Source of the DNA: Dehalococcoidia bacterium
GTDB lineage: Bacteria; Chloroflexota; Dehalococcoidia; Lucifugimonadales; VXLM01
Assembly (NCBI GenBank): GCA_009841605.1
Contig: VXLM01000018.1
Span: 1 to 56,453 of the forward strand
DNA: 56,453 bases
Direction of reading: 5' to 3'
Within the stretch, counting starts at the first letter, position 1. Every line of letters begins with the position of its first letter. Positions 36,858 through 46,497 of the stretch are shown piece by piece. The translations under genes were made by a program, and so were the position numbers. The notes below the pieces were generated by a model. It had not been told where the DNA came from and did not search any database. It saw nothing but the letters and a program-made list of their open reading frames with translations.

Positions 36858-37931
36858 GTGTCGCGCGTGGTGCATTTCCAATGGCGCAGTCGGTGCCGTA
36901 TCTGGCTTTCCGTGCTCGCCGCCGCGCTGCTCGCCGCAGGGGCATTCGGGACGGCCTTCGCGCAGGAAGATGTTTTATCCAAAGTTCGAATTTCTCTGAG
37001 TGTGGAGCCTCCCACTTTGAGCTTCGGGGACGAGGTTACCTTCACGCTGGAAGTCACACACCCGAACGACCACCGTGTAGTGATTCAAAGGCTGCCTCCC
37101 AACAGTTCCTGGGGGCAATTCGAGGTCAGGGAACAGTCTAAAGCGCAGACCGTTGTCAACGACGACGGAATGATGACGACGACCCAGACGATCACGGCGG
37201 TGGTGTTCGGCAGGGGCACGGTGCAGACACCTGATCTGCCCATTTCCGTTCGAGGACCGGATGGGACAGTCGAGCAGGCGTTCCCACTTCCGAAGGAGTT
37301 GACCGTAGGATCAGTCCTGCCGGGCCCGGACGCGGAGCCGAAGGACATCCGGCCCCAGGCCGATCTCTCCACACCGATTTTAGAGCAGCCTATCGTGCAA
37401 GGTGCGGCCACGTTGACCGGCCTTATCATACTACTGGGAGCTTTGATTACGCTGTTTGTGCTTGGGTACCTCGTCTACCGCCGTCTTCGTAGTGACGAGG
37501 GCCTGCCCGTTGTCGACACCCGGACCCCGTGGGAGATCGCCATCGAGGAACTCGACCGCATCGAGCGGCTCGACCTGCCGGAGGACGGGAGATTCAAGGA
37601 GCACTACACGCTCGTTGCCGACGCCATGCGCGTCTACGTCCAAGCGATGTACCTGAGGGACGTGAGCCCGGTCGACGCCATCGACATGACGACGGACGAG
37701 ATATGGGCGGCGCTCAGGCGGTCGACGTTGAACTACGATGACGCCAAGCTCGTTCTCGATCTGCTGCAAGAGGCCGATCTGGTGAAGTTCGCCAAGTACA
37801 CTCCCGCCGTGTCCCAGGCCTACGAGGCCTCCGGCCAGGCGAGGTACATCGTGGAGGTCACGCGGCCCGCCTTCCAGCCGGAAGAGCCGTCGCAGAACGG
37901 CACGTATACCCAGCAGGAGGCGCCCGCGTGA
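36858..37931 (+). CDS. BatD-like secreted/membrane protein with C-terminal cytoplasmic domain
   Basis: 357 aa from GTG 36858, just after the DUF58 stop (GTG 36867 is an alternative). A signal-type segment (about 13-35, ending AFAQED) is followed by a beta-sandwich (VRISLSVEPPTLSFGDEVTFTLEV), a membrane helix at about 181-203 and a cytoplasmic helical domain (RTPWEIAIEELDRIERLDLPEDG), like DUF4381/BatD carriers. It overlaps BatA by 4 nt (GTGA). Role in the Bat complex is inferred from context. Confidence 0.75.
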   Translation: MSRVVHFQWRSRCRIWLSVLAAALLAAGAFGTAFAQEDVLSKVRISLSVEPPTLSFGDEVTFTLEVTHPNDHRVVIQRLPPNSSWGQFEVREQSKAQTVVNDDGMMTTTQTITAVVFGRGTVQTPDLPISVRGPDGTVEQAFPLPKELTVGSVLPGPDAEPKDIRPQADLSTPILEQPIVQGAATLTGLIILLGALITLFVLGYLVYRRLRSDEGLPVVDTRTPWEIAIEELDRIERLDLPEDGRFKEHYTLVADAMRVYVQAMYLRDVSPVDAIDMTTDEIWAALRRSTLNYDDAKLVLDLLQEADLVKFAKYTPAVSQAYEASGQARYIVEVTRPAFQPEEPSQNGTYTQQEAPA

Positions 37932-38935
37932 ACGACCTGAGCTTCGGGTCTCCATGGCTTCTCCTCCTCTTGCCGGGGGTTGCCCTACTGGCCGCCCTTC
38001 CGTACCTGTGGAAGCGGCGGATGTCCCCCGTCGGCATGAGGTACGCCGATACCGGTCTCGTATCGGGGATCGGAAGCTCCCTGCGTGTCCGCGTGATGCC
38101 CTACGTTCCGGGGCTGCGCTTCGTGGCGCTCGCCCTCGTTATTATCGCGGTCGCCAGGCCGCAGTCCGCCGACGCGCGGGAGGTCATACGCGGCGAGGGC
38201 GTGGACATCGCCATCGCGCTCGACATTTCGGGCAGCATGGGCCAGCAGGACTTCGACCCGCACCGGCTCGATGCGGCCAAGGAGATCATCGCCGACTTTA
38301 TAGTGGAGCGGAAGTACGACCGGATTGGTCTCGTCGTTTTCTCGCGGGACGCCTTCGTCCAAAGCCCTCCCACCCTCGACCACGATGTCCTCCTCCGACT
38401 ACTGGACGAGGTCGATCTCGCCGACAGGCTGCGAATCCAGGACGGAACGGCTATCGGGAGCGGTATGGCGACTGCCGCGAACATGCTGAAGGACTCGGCC
38501 GTCGAGAACAAGCTCGTGACCCTGCTCACTGACGGCGTCAACAACGCGGGCGATCTCGATCCCGTTACGGTCGCCACCGCCGCGGAGGCGCTGGACATCA
38601 AGGTGTACACCATCGGAGTGGGCAGACCGCCCCGTTCCGGGGCCGACCCGCAGCTAGGCCCGTTCGGTGGCGGCGTCGTGATGCAGCGAGGCTCGCTCGA
38701 CGAAGAGACGCTCCAGCAGATAGCGGAGATCACGAACGCGAAGTACTACCGCGCGACGGACACGGCGGCGCTGCGGGGCATCTACGAGGAGATCAACGCC
38801 CTGGAGAAGTCTGAGATCGAGATACTCCACTTCACCACCTATCGCGAGCTTGCTGTGTGGTTCCTGGTCCCGGCCCTTCTGCTGTTCCTGCTGGAGCTCA
38901 TCCTTTCGCAGACCGTATTCAGAAAGATACCGTGA
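37928..38935 (+). CDS. BatA-type membrane protein with VWA domain
   Basis: 335 aa. N-terminal membrane segments (about 9-28 and 58-78) precede a VWA domain with MIDAS DISGSMG near residue 98 and LTDGVNNAGDLD near 200; a last membrane helix at about 308-327. PHRLDAAKEII and FVQSPPTLDHD are typical of BatA/BatB. BatA and BatB form a metal-ion-binding pair in the aerotolerance (Bat) system. One base separates its stop from the start of BatB. Confidence 0.92.
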   Translation: MNDLSFGSPWLLLLLPGVALLAALPYLWKRRMSPVGMRYADTGLVSGIGSSLRVRVMPYVPGLRFVALALVIIAVARPQSADAREVIRGEGVDIAIALDISGSMGQQDFDPHRLDAAKEIIADFIVERKYDRIGLVVFSRDAFVQSPPTLDHDVLLRLLDEVDLADRLRIQDGTAIGSGMATAANMLKDSAVENKLVTLLTDGVNNAGDLDPVTVATAAEALDIKVYTIGVGRPPRSGADPQLGPFGGGVVMQRGSLDEETLQQIAEITNAKYYRATDTAALRGIYEEINALEKSEIEILHFTTYRELAVWFLVPALLLFLLELILSQTVFRKIP

Positions 38936-38936
38936 G

Positions 38937-39983
38937 ATGACATTCGGCGCGCCGCAATATCTCTATGCCCTGATAGCGCTTCCGGCGCTGATGATCTTCG
39001 TGTGGTGGGCCTTCTCGCGCCGTGACGCATCCGTGCGGCGGATCGGCGATCCCGCCCTCATCGAGCGGCTCAGCACGTCCGTCAACAGGGGAATGCGCCG
39101 TCGCAGGTTGATCCTGTGGTTCGTCGGCGTCTCCCTCATCATCTTTGCGCTCGCCCGTCCGCAGTGGGGCAGCGACGTGCAAATCGTCGAGCATCGAGGC
39201 GTGCAGGTCATGGTCGCCCTCGACATTTCGCGCAGTATGCTGGCTCAGGACCTCAAGCCGACCCGTCTCGAACGCGCCAAGCTGGAAATATCGGACATGA
39301 TGTCGGGGCTCACCGGCGACGAGGTCGGCATCGTCCTGTTCTCCGGGGCGAGCTTCATCCAGTTCCCGCTGACGTTCGACTACGCCACCGCGCGGACCTA
39401 TCTCCGCAACGCGAACCCCGGCATCATCTCGAGGCAGGGCACGGTGATAGCCAAGGCGATAGAGACGGCGATGACCGGATTCAACGAAGAGCGCGTGAGC
39501 CAGAAGATCATCGTCATCATGACGGATGGCGAGAACCACGAGGGCGATCCCATCGGAGCCGCCCGACAGGCGGCGGAGGAAGGCGCCGTCATCTACACGG
39601 TCGGGTTCGGGTCGCCGGAGGGCGAGCCAATCCCCGTGTACGACGCGCAGGGCAACGTCACCGGCTACCGCGAGGACGACCAGGGGCGTGTCGTCATCTC
39701 CAGCCTGGACGAGGCCACGCTCCAGGAGGTCGCGCGGGCGGGTGGGGGCAGGTATTTCCGCGCGGCGGAGCGCGGAGCCATTGCCGGGCTCGTCGACGAG
39801 ATCCAGTCGTTCCAGGACGAGAGCCTTGAGAGCGAGTTCAACCGCAAGCAGATCGAACGATTCCAGATCTTCCTGCTCGCGGGCATACTCTCGCTCGTGC
39901 TCGCCGAGGTGATGACCGACAGGTTCTCCTTCTCGCTTTGGAGACGGCGCACGACCGTCGTCGAGGAGGCGGGCCATGCTTGA
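38937..39983 (+). CDS. BatB-type membrane protein with VWA domain
   Basis: 348 aa from ATG 38937 (the longer frame lies inside BatA). Two N-terminal membrane segments (about 5-26 and 58-76), VWA domain with MIDAS DISRSML near residue 97 and MTDGENHEGD near 195, and a C-terminal membrane helix (about 311-329). The MIDAS has Arg in the third position (DISRSM), a common BatB variant. It overlaps the following lipoprotein gene by 8 nt, so translation is coupled. Confidence 0.92.
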   Translation: MTFGAPQYLYALIALPALMIFVWWAFSRRDASVRRIGDPALIERLSTSVNRGMRRRRLILWFVGVSLIIFALARPQWGSDVQIVEHRGVQVMVALDISRSMLAQDLKPTRLERAKLEISDMMSGLTGDEVGIVLFSGASFIQFPLTFDYATARTYLRNANPGIISRQGTVIAKAIETAMTGFNEERVSQKIIVIMTDGENHEGDPIGAARQAAEEGAVIYTVGFGSPEGEPIPVYDAQGNVTGYREDDQGRVVISSLDEATLQEVARAGGGRYFRAAERGAIAGLVDEIQSFQDESLESEFNRKQIERFQIFLLAGILSLVLAEVMTDRFSFSLWRRRTTVVEEAGHA

Positions 39984-40800
39984 TCGATGGAGCGTGATAG
40001 GCGCGTCGACCCTCGTCCTCTTCCTTGCAGCCTGTACGCAGACACCCGCGCAGGTGAACAACTCAGGCAATGATCAGTTCGAGAGAGCGCAGTCCGAGGA
40101 AGCCCCCGAGGCTGCGTTCGACGCCTACGAAGAAGCGCTTGGCGCCTATGAAGAGGCGCAGGAAAGTGAACCGGAGAAAGGCGAGCCGTATTACAACGCC
40201 GGTAACACCCACTATCGCATGCAGCGGTACGACGAGGCCCTCGCGGAGTACGAAGAGGCGTTGAGATACGCCGAGGGAGACCTGCGGGCGGAGGGGTTCT
40301 TCAACACGGGTAACGTATACTTTGACACGGAGCAGTATCCCCAAGCCATCGAGGCATACAAAGAGGTGCTGCGGATCCAGCCCGAAAACGACGACGCCAA
40401 GCACAATCTCGAGTTGGCTATGTCGATGCTGCCTCAAGAGGAACAGCAGGAACAGGGCGAAGAGCCGGACGAAAATCAGGAGCCCGGCCCTCAGGAGCAA
40501 GAGCAGGAACAGCAGCAGGACCAACAACAGGACCAGCAAAACGAGCAGAACGAACAAGAGCAGCAAGAGCAGGAGAACGAGGAACAGCAGGACGAACAGC
40601 AAGACCAACAGCAGGACAACGAGCAGGATGACCAGCAGCAAGAGCAGCCGCAGCCCTCGCAGCGCCCGCAGACCGAGCCGATAACTCCGGAGCAGGCCCG
40701 GCAACTACTGGAAAGCGTGAGCGAGGACGCGGAGACCCTTCAGGAACGCCTGCAGCAAGTCCTTGTTCCGTCCGAGTCTCCATCCCAAAATCCATGGTAA
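39976..40800 (+). CDS. BatC-type TPR lipoprotein with Gln/Glu-rich tail
   Basis: 274 aa. Lipobox LFLAACTQ (Cys near 20), then two or three TPRs (GEPYYNAGNTHYRMQRYDEA and the EGFFNTGNVYFDTEQYPQA helices, about 64-145). From about residue 155 to 235 the sequence is almost only Gln, Glu, Asp and Asn, with repeats of QQ(E/D) and QDE, likely disordered. The C-terminal 40 residues (TPEQARQLLESVSED) are again helical. BatC proteins of the Bat operon share the TPR plus low-complexity layout. Confidence 0.85.
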   Translation: MLDRWSVIGASTLVLFLAACTQTPAQVNNSGNDQFERAQSEEAPEAAFDAYEEALGAYEEAQESEPEKGEPYYNAGNTHYRMQRYDEALAEYEEALRYAEGDLRAEGFFNTGNVYFDTEQYPQAIEAYKEVLRIQPENDDAKHNLELAMSMLPQEEQQEQGEEPDENQEPGPQEQEQEQQQDQQQDQQNEQNEQEQQEQENEEQQDEQQDQQQDNEQDDQQQEQPQPSQRPQTEPITPEQARQLLESVSEDAETLQERLQQVLVPSESPSQNPW

Positions 40801-40808
40801 ACACCTAA

Positions 40809-42593
40809 GTGCCATATTCCCGGAACATACGACGCTCCATAACCGGCATCGCCCTTGCCGTGACACTCATGGCCGTGGCGATCCCTGCCGTCCACGCCCA
40901 GCAGCAGACAATCGAGGTCACCGCTGAGGTCGATAAGAACGAGCTTGCCGTCGGCGAGGATCTCACCCTCCGGGTCAGGATAGACGGGTCACTCAATCCC
41001 CAGCAGCCGGCGATTCCCGAATTCGACGGACTTCGCCCAATGGGACCACCCTCGATTCAGAGGCAGACGTGGATTCGCGGTGGGACGAGCGGTTACACGT
41101 TCTCGTACCTCTACCAGTTCGTGGCTACCAAGGTCGGCACAGTAACGATCGACCCGATCTCAGTTACGATCAGCGGTCAGACGTATCGGACCGAACCGAT
41201 CAAGGTTGAGGTATTCCAGGGACTTGGTGTCTCAACCCCCGTTCCCGGCCAGGGGCAGGCCTCGTCGCAGGGTCCACCTTCCGCGGAAGGCTCGATGTTC
41301 GTCACTGCGGAAGTCGACGATGAGACGCCCTATCTCGGCCAGCAGATCACCTACACCTTCAAGTTCTACCGTCGCTCGGCGCTCTTCCCCTCGTTCGGCC
41401 GGTACGGTCAGCCTCGCCTCTCTGAGCCCGGCTTCTCCGGTTTCTGGAAAATCCAGGAGCCTGATCAGGACGAGTACACCGAGACGATAGGCTCCAACCG
41501 GTACCAAGTAGTCAAGCTCACTACTGTCCTTTTCCCGACTGTCGTCGGCACGCTGGTGATAGAGCCGACGGGGTTGACGGTACCCATCGACTTCTTCGAA
41601 GCGCCCAACTACCTGGAGGCGGAACCGATAGTCGTAGAGGTGCTGCCCCTGCCCTTGGGAGCCCCGGCAGAGTTCACCGGCGCGGTCGGCAAGTTCAACA
41701 TCTCCGCCGACGTAGACAGCACGGACGGGAAGGTCAACGAACCCGTGCAACTCGCCGTCAGGGTCGTGGGTGAGGGCAATATCGACTCGCTGCCCGACCC
41801 CGCATGGCCTGATTTCGATGACTGGCGCGTCTTCGAATCGCCGTCCGATACGTCCAGCAGACTGATCGATGGGCGGTTCGTGGGAACTCGCACCTACAAC
41901 AGCGTCCTGGTGCCCCAGAAAGCGGGCCTCCTGACCGTCCCGGAGATAGGATATACCTACTACGATCCGAGCATCGATGAGTATGTCGAGGCCGCGTCGC
42001 AGCCTATCGTCATGTCAATAGCCGAAGGTGACGGCATGTCACCGCTTCCCCCGCTGCCGGGAGACGGAACGGCGGTCGAGCGCGCCGGGTCGGACGTCCG
42101 GCATATCAAGCCCGTGCCGTCCTCTCTCCATGAGTCCGGTGGCGGCCTCACCGGCAGCGCCGTGTACTGGGCGGTCTGGGGCGTCCCTCTGCTTGCCATT
42201 GCGGGCGCCGTGGCGTGGAGGCGCAGGCAAACGGCTTCCAGGAGCGGCATCGCCGCGGCACGCAAGCGCAACGCCCTGCCCGCCGCGCGGAGCGCCCTGG
42301 CGGTCGCGGGGGAGTCCGGGGCCGATCCAAGGGTGGCCGTGGCCGATATCCTGTTGGAGTATCTCGCCGCTCGACTCGACGTGTCCGTGACCGGACTGAC
42401 GCACGAGGCGCTCGATAAGTGGCTGCAGGGCCTTGGCGTCCCGCTCGATCTGGCTGTGCAGGTGGAGGGCGTCCTGGGCGCGGCAGAGATGGCGAAGTAC
42501 GCGCCTGAGATCGGCGATTCCCTAGCCGCGACGGAGCACTTCGAAAGGACCGCAAAGCTCCTCAGCGACCTCGATGAGGCCATAGACGCATGA
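40809..42593 (+). CDS. batD: BatD-type protein (oxygen-tolerance family)
   Basis: 594 aa, GTG start. Signal peptide ending AVHAQQQ near residue 33; at least three beta-sandwich domains (ITVEAEV-type at about 34-135, 160-275, 290-400), a proline-rich linker, a membrane helix at about 448-467 and a cytoplasmic C-terminal helical domain (about 480-594). BatD is the large extracytoplasmic partner of the BatA/BatB complex. Its stop overlaps the next gene (ATGA). Confidence 0.9.
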   Translation: MPYSRNIRRSITGIALAVTLMAVAIPAVHAQQQTIEVTAEVDKNELAVGEDLTLRVRIDGSLNPQQPAIPEFDGLRPMGPPSIQRQTWIRGGTSGYTFSYLYQFVATKVGTVTIDPISVTISGQTYRTEPIKVEVFQGLGVSTPVPGQGQASSQGPPSAEGSMFVTAEVDDETPYLGQQITYTFKFYRRSALFPSFGRYGQPRLSEPGFSGFWKIQEPDQDEYTETIGSNRYQVVKLTTVLFPTVVGTLVIEPTGLTVPIDFFEAPNYLEAEPIVVEVLPLPLGAPAEFTGAVGKFNISADVDSTDGKVNEPVQLAVRVVGEGNIDSLPDPAWPDFDDWRVFESPSDTSSRLIDGRFVGTRTYNSVLVPQKAGLLTVPEIGYTYYDPSIDEYVEAASQPIVMSIAEGDGMSPLPPLPGDGTAVERAGSDVRHIKPVPSSLHESGGGLTGSAVYWAVWGVPLLAIAGAVAWRRRQTASRSGIAAARKRNALPAARSALAVAGESGADPRVAVADILLEYLAARLDVSVTGLTHEALDKWLQGLGVPLDLAVQVEGVLGAAEMAKYAPEIGDSLAATEHFERTAKLLSDLDEAIDA

Positions 42594-43387
42594 CGTGGTT
42601 CCGACGATGCGCCATCGCCTTGTTAGCCGGCCTCGGCGGGGCTGTCGTCGTCGTTGGTGTGGCGCTCGCACAAGCGCCGTCCCCGACGGACCTGATGGAC
42701 GAGGCGAACGAGCAGTACGAGGACGAAGAATATGCCGCTGCCGCCCAGCAGTACGAGGCCCTCGTAGCCAGTGGATACGAGGACGCCGCCCTCTACTACA
42801 ACCTCGGCAATGCCTACTTCAAGGACGGCGATATTGGCCGGGCCGTCCTCAACTACCTTCGCGCCGAGGAGCTTTCCCCGCGCGACGCCGATATTCGGGC
42901 CAACCTCGAACTCGCCCGGGGCAGGACGGACAGGGTAGAGTCGGGAGGAGAGTCCCTCTTCGCAAGCGTGTCCAACGCCGCCCGTCGGTGGGTCACCGTT
43001 GGCGAGATGGGCGTCCTGTCGCTGCTCCTGTGGATTGCAAGCGCTCTTGCCATAGGGACGCTCATCGTATGGCGGGCGATACCGCGAAGGGAGGCAGTGA
43101 GAAACGGCGCGTTCGTCGCGTCCGCCGCCACGCTCCTGTCGTTTCTCCTTCTACTGAGTATGCTCTATGCCAACCCGAATGACGATAGCGGAGTGGTAGT
43201 CGCATCAACGGTTGATGTCGTGAGCGGGCCAGGCGAGCAGTACGACAGGGAGTTCACACTTCACAGCGGTGCGCAAGTCCGCCTCATCGACTCGCGCCAG
43301 GGATGGGTGCGTATCTCCCTTCCCGGCGGCGACCTTCAGGGCTGGGCGCCGTCGGTCGCCGTTGAGGCCCTCAGACACGGCGGTTAG
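42590..43387 (+). CDS. BatE-type TPR protein with SH3-like tail
   Basis: 265 aa, last gene of the operon. Signal or anchor segment (about 8-28), TPR pair (LYYNLGNAYFKDGDIGRA, RADIRANLELAR-type) at about 35-115, two membrane helices (about 141-160 and 172-190), and a C-terminal bacterial SH3-like domain (VVVASTVDVVSGPGEQYDREFTLHSGAQVRL). This matches BatE. It starts inside the BatD stop codon (ATGA), so expression is coupled. Confidence 0.87.
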   Translation: MTWFRRCAIALLAGLGGAVVVVGVALAQAPSPTDLMDEANEQYEDEEYAAAAQQYEALVASGYEDAALYYNLGNAYFKDGDIGRAVLNYLRAEELSPRDADIRANLELARGRTDRVESGGESLFASVSNAARRWVTVGEMGVLSLLLWIASALAIGTLIVWRAIPRREAVRNGAFVASAATLLSFLLLLSMLYANPNDDSGVVVASTVDVVSGPGEQYDREFTLHSGAQVRLIDSRQGWVRISLPGGDLQGWAPSVAVEALRHGG

Positions 43388-43457
43388 CTGAAACTCTCGC
43401 CGTTGCATTGCATGGGCGCCGTGTGTCACTCTTGCCTTCCCATAGGAGGAACGTGTC

Positions 43458-43763
43458 ATGCGTGAGGGCGAGCACAAGAACGGCAAGAAGCATGGCCCCT
43501 GGAAGCTGTACTACCCCAACGGCCAACTCAAGAGCGAGGCGACGTTCCACGAGGGTCTCTACACCGGCTATTACTGCTCCTACCACGAAACCGGCGCGAA
43601 GAAGTTCGAGGGACGATACGCGCCCATCCGCGGCAACTCCCGCGACGGCCGCAAAGAGGGCGAGTGGCTCATCCGCAGCCGAAACGGCGTCCTCGAAGAG
43701 CGAATAGTGTACGACCGCGGGCGCATCGTCGAGCGCGTCGCGGTGGTGGATGTCGAGAGTTGA
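43458..43763 (+). CDS. MORN-repeat/YwqK-type protein
   Basis: 101 aa, AGGAGG-type site before ATG 43458. Repeats of the form K(H/E)G.W..YY.NG(Q/V)L are seen (KKHGPWKLYYPNGQLK, GLYTGYYCSYHETGAKKF, RKEGEWLIRSRNGVLEE), each ending in an acidic-aromatic core. Such MORN-type repeats occur in YwqK antitoxin-like and structural proteins. Lacks signal peptide. 70 nt after BatE, possibly the same transcript. Confidence 0.75.
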   Translation: MREGEHKNGKKHGPWKLYYPNGQLKSEATFHEGLYTGYYCSYHETGAKKFEGRYAPIRGNSRDGRKEGEWLIRSRNGVLEERIVYDRGRIVERVAVVDVES

Positions 43764-43806
43764 GCCGCTGGCTGTAAACGACAGCATAAAGCCTGGACGA
43801 CCCTGC

Positions 43807-43885
43807 CGACTCGTGCTTCGACAAGCTCAGCACGAACGGGTCTCAACACAGAGTACGTTCGCCCTGAGCTTGTCGAAGGGCATGA
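43807..43885. repeat. TTCGAC...CTCAG inverted-repeat element
   Basis: CGTGCTTCGACAAGCTCAG at the left and CCCTGAGCTTGTCGAAGGG at the right form an inverted pair flanking about 25 bp. Related elements lie at 1895-1920, 29489-29530, 23571-23587 and 49918-49986. Confidence 0.72.
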
Positions 43886-43919
43886 CTACTGTCAATCGAA
43901 TGGGCCTGCTATGGCCTTC

Positions 43920-45953
43920 TCAGCCCTCTCCACGCATCCCCGGTGGGGGGCCGCCGCCAGGTGGGCGTCGGCCTCCTGGGCCTCCACCGCCCATACGCCG
44001 TCTTTTCGCCCATTCTTCAGGCCCTCCCGGGCCGCCGGGCATACCGGGACCGCCTGGCCGACGAGATCCATGCCCTCCGGGGCCACCCGGCCGTTGAGGT
44101 CGCTGTCCTTCGGGGCCGTCGAGCGACTGGAGACGAGCGTAGAGGCCCTTTTGGGCCATGAGCTCCTCGTGGGTGCCGCGCTCGGCGATTTGGCCTTCGC
44201 TCAGGACGACTATCATGTCCGCGTTCCTGATCGTGGAGAGACGGTGCGCGATGACGACGGCGGTCCGGCCTCGCAACATGTCCGCCAAGGCCCGCTGGAT
44301 CTGCATCTCCGAGTTGGTGTCGACGCTCGCCGTGGCCTCGTCAAGAATCAGGACGTGCGGCTCGCCGACGATGGCGCGCGCGAAGCTGATGAGCTGGCGC
44401 TGGCCGATGCTGAGGTTCCCGCCGCGCTCCTGCAATGGCGTGGCGTAGCCCTGTTCGAGGTCGGTGATGAAGTCGTGAGCTCCCACCGCCTTCGCGGCGT
44501 TCTCGATCTGCTCGTCCGTTACTCCTTCGCGGTTGTAGCGGATGTTCTCGGCCACCGTGGAGCCGGAGAAGAGGTACGGCTCCTGGGGTACGACGCTCAC
44601 CTGCCGGTAGAGCGATTCGAGGGCGATGTCGCGAATGTCCATCCCGTCGATGGTGATTTGGCCCTCCTTCACGTCGTAGAGCCGCAGGAGCAGGGAGACC
44701 ATGGTCGTCTTTCCCGCGCCGGTCGGTCCAACGAAGGCCACCGTCTGCCCGGCAGTAATCTCAAGGTCGACATCTTGGAGGACGGGTTCTTCCTCGTGGT
44801 AGTGGAAGCCGACGCCCCTGTAGCTGATCTCCCCCTTCACCGGGGGCAGATCGACGGCGTCGTCCTTCTCCACGACGTCCGGGTCCATGTCCAGTATCTC
44901 GAAGATGCGCTCACCGGAGACCATGGCGCGCTGGAGCGAGCCGTACTCCTGGGTGAGGGTGCGCACAGGCTCAAAGAACCGCTGGATGAACAACGCGAAG
45001 GCGACGAGGACCCCCGGTTGGATGGTCTCCTGGAAGACCATATAGCCGCCGAAGAAGACGACCAGCGCGAGTCCAAGAGACGTGAGAATCTCAACCGTGG
45101 GGAGCAGGGCGGAGGACAGGCGGCTCGCCTGAAGGTTCGCCTCGAGGTTTTGAACGTTCGACTGCTGGAACCTGCGGATGTTCGTCTCCTCGCGGTTGAG
45201 GCTCTGGACGACGCGCACCCCTGAGATGTTCTCCTGCAGACCGGAGTTGACCTCCGCGATGGCCGTGCGAACACGCATGAACGACTTGCGGGCGAACCGC
45301 TGCCAGACGTTCAGCGCGATGAAGAGGATGGGGATGACCGAGAGAGTGATGAGGGCGAGGAGTGGGTTCATGAACACCATCGCCCCGATTATCCCGATCA
45401 GGCTGAGTACCTGCCCCAGGCTGTTGACGAAGATCGATATCACCTCTTGAAGCTGGCGAACGTCGTTCTGCACACGCGACATGATTCGCCCTGTCTCGTT
45501 CTTGTCGAAGAACGACATCGAGAGGCGCTGGATGTGGTTGAAGAGTTCCACCCGGAGCGTGCGCAGGACGTCCTGACCCGCTAGGGCCATCAGGCGCATG
45601 TTGAGATAGCTGGACAGGAACTGCACGGCGGCCACGGCGATGAAGAGGCCGACCGCCAGATTCAGTCCGGACAGATCGCCCGTCCCGATGAAGTCGTCTA
45701 TGACCCATGCGACGATGAGCGGAAGGCCCACAACGGTTACCGTGTAGACCATCGTGGCGATGAAGGCGATGGTGACGATAGTCTTGTACGGACGGAAATA
45801 CTTGACCAGCCGCATGACGACACTGTGGTCGTACAGCTTGCCGTCCTCGTCCTGGTCGAGGCCCATTTCGCCCATGCGGCGAATCGCGCCCGGCCCCATG
45901 CCGCCGGAATAGCCGCCTCGGCCGTAGCCGCCGCCCATGCCACCTGACATCAT
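43920..45953 (-). CDS. MsbA-like ABC exporter (half transporter) with Gly/Pro-rich ends
   Basis: 677 aa from ATG 45953, 8 nt after AGGAGG; the longer frame to 46055 overlaps the MarR gene and is rejected. The first 35 residues are Gly-rich (MSGGMGGGYGRGG). Six membrane helices (about 65-340) precede the ATPase: Walker A GPTGAGKTTM near 412, signature LSIGQRQL (LSGGQ-like), Walker B VLILDEATAS, H-loop AHRLST. The last 60 residues are Gly/Pro/Arg-rich (RRPGGPGMPGGPGG). MarR-linked members often export drugs or lipids. Confidence 0.92.
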   Translation of the reverse strand: MMSGGMGGGYGRGGYSGGMGPGAIRRMGEMGLDQDEDGKLYDHSVVMRLVKYFRPYKTIVTIAFIATMVYTVTVVGLPLIVAWVIDDFIGTGDLSGLNLAVGLFIAVAAVQFLSSYLNMRLMALAGQDVLRTLRVELFNHIQRLSMSFFDKNETGRIMSRVQNDVRQLQEVISIFVNSLGQVLSLIGIIGAMVFMNPLLALITLSVIPILFIALNVWQRFARKSFMRVRTAIAEVNSGLQENISGVRVVQSLNREETNIRRFQQSNVQNLEANLQASRLSSALLPTVEILTSLGLALVVFFGGYMVFQETIQPGVLVAFALFIQRFFEPVRTLTQEYGSLQRAMVSGERIFEILDMDPDVVEKDDAVDLPPVKGEISYRGVGFHYHEEEPVLQDVDLEITAGQTVAFVGPTGAGKTTMVSLLLRLYDVKEGQITIDGMDIRDIALESLYRQVSVVPQEPYLFSGSTVAENIRYNREGVTDEQIENAAKAVGAHDFITDLEQGYATPLQERGGNLSIGQRQLISFARAIVGEPHVLILDEATASVDTNSEMQIQRALADMLRGRTAVVIAHRLSTIRNADMIVVLSEGQIAERGTHEELMAQKGLYARLQSLDGPEGQRPQRPGGPGGHGSRRPGGPGMPGGPGGPEEWAKRRRMGGGGPGGRRPPGGGPPPGMRGEG

Positions 45954-45987
45954 TGCTGCTGCCTCCTGTATGCAATCAATAGATGCG

Positions 45988-46473
45988 TCATGTCCCCTCC
46001 CGCTTATCCTTGCAGCATTCGTCCGACTCAGACGACGTCTGCCGTGCCATTGCATCGACGAGAATGTCCAATGCCGGCGCTATTGTGTCCAGTTCATCGT
46101 CCGTCAGTGACTCCGATATCGCCTCGAATCCCACCGCTCCCATGCGAGAAAAGCGGTCGAGCATCTCCCTGCCGGGTTCGGTTATCTGGCAGAGCACCAC
46201 GCGGCGGTCGGACGGGTCGGGAACGCGCTCGACGTACCCTTTCCTGACGAGCCGGTCGATCATGCTGGTGGCAGACGGCATCCCTCGCATCAGGTGATCG
46301 GAAATGTCCTTCATTCGCTGGGGACCACGACTGAGGAAATACAGCGTGCGGACTTGCGGCATCGTCATGTCGAATCCGGCAAGATCGTCCCGCATGCGCG
46401 CTCTTCCAAGCCTTCTCATGCGGTCCATGCTCGCGGCGATGCGGTCAATTAGTTCTTTTCTGTCGGGGTTCAT
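45988..46473 (-). CDS. MarR-family transcriptional regulator
   Basis: 161 aa from ATG 46473 (GTG 46479 also possible). Winged helix: TMPQVRTLYFLSRGPQRMKDISDHL, GMPSATSMIDRLVRKGYVERVPDPSDRRVVLCQITEPGREML is the classical MarR order. A C-terminal dimerisation helix follows and the last residues contain two Cys (DECCKD). It is 34 nt upstream of the exporter on the same strand, so it likely represses its own operon until a ligand binds. Confidence 0.93.
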   Translation of the reverse strand: MNPDRKELIDRIAASMDRMRRLGRARMRDDLAGFDMTMPQVRTLYFLSRGPQRMKDISDHLMRGMPSATSMIDRLVRKGYVERVPDPSDRRVVLCQITEPGREMLDRFSRMGAVGFEAISESLTDDELDTIAPALDILVDAMARQTSSESDECCKDKREGT

Positions 46474-46497
46474 CGTCACCTTATTACTTTCACTAAC

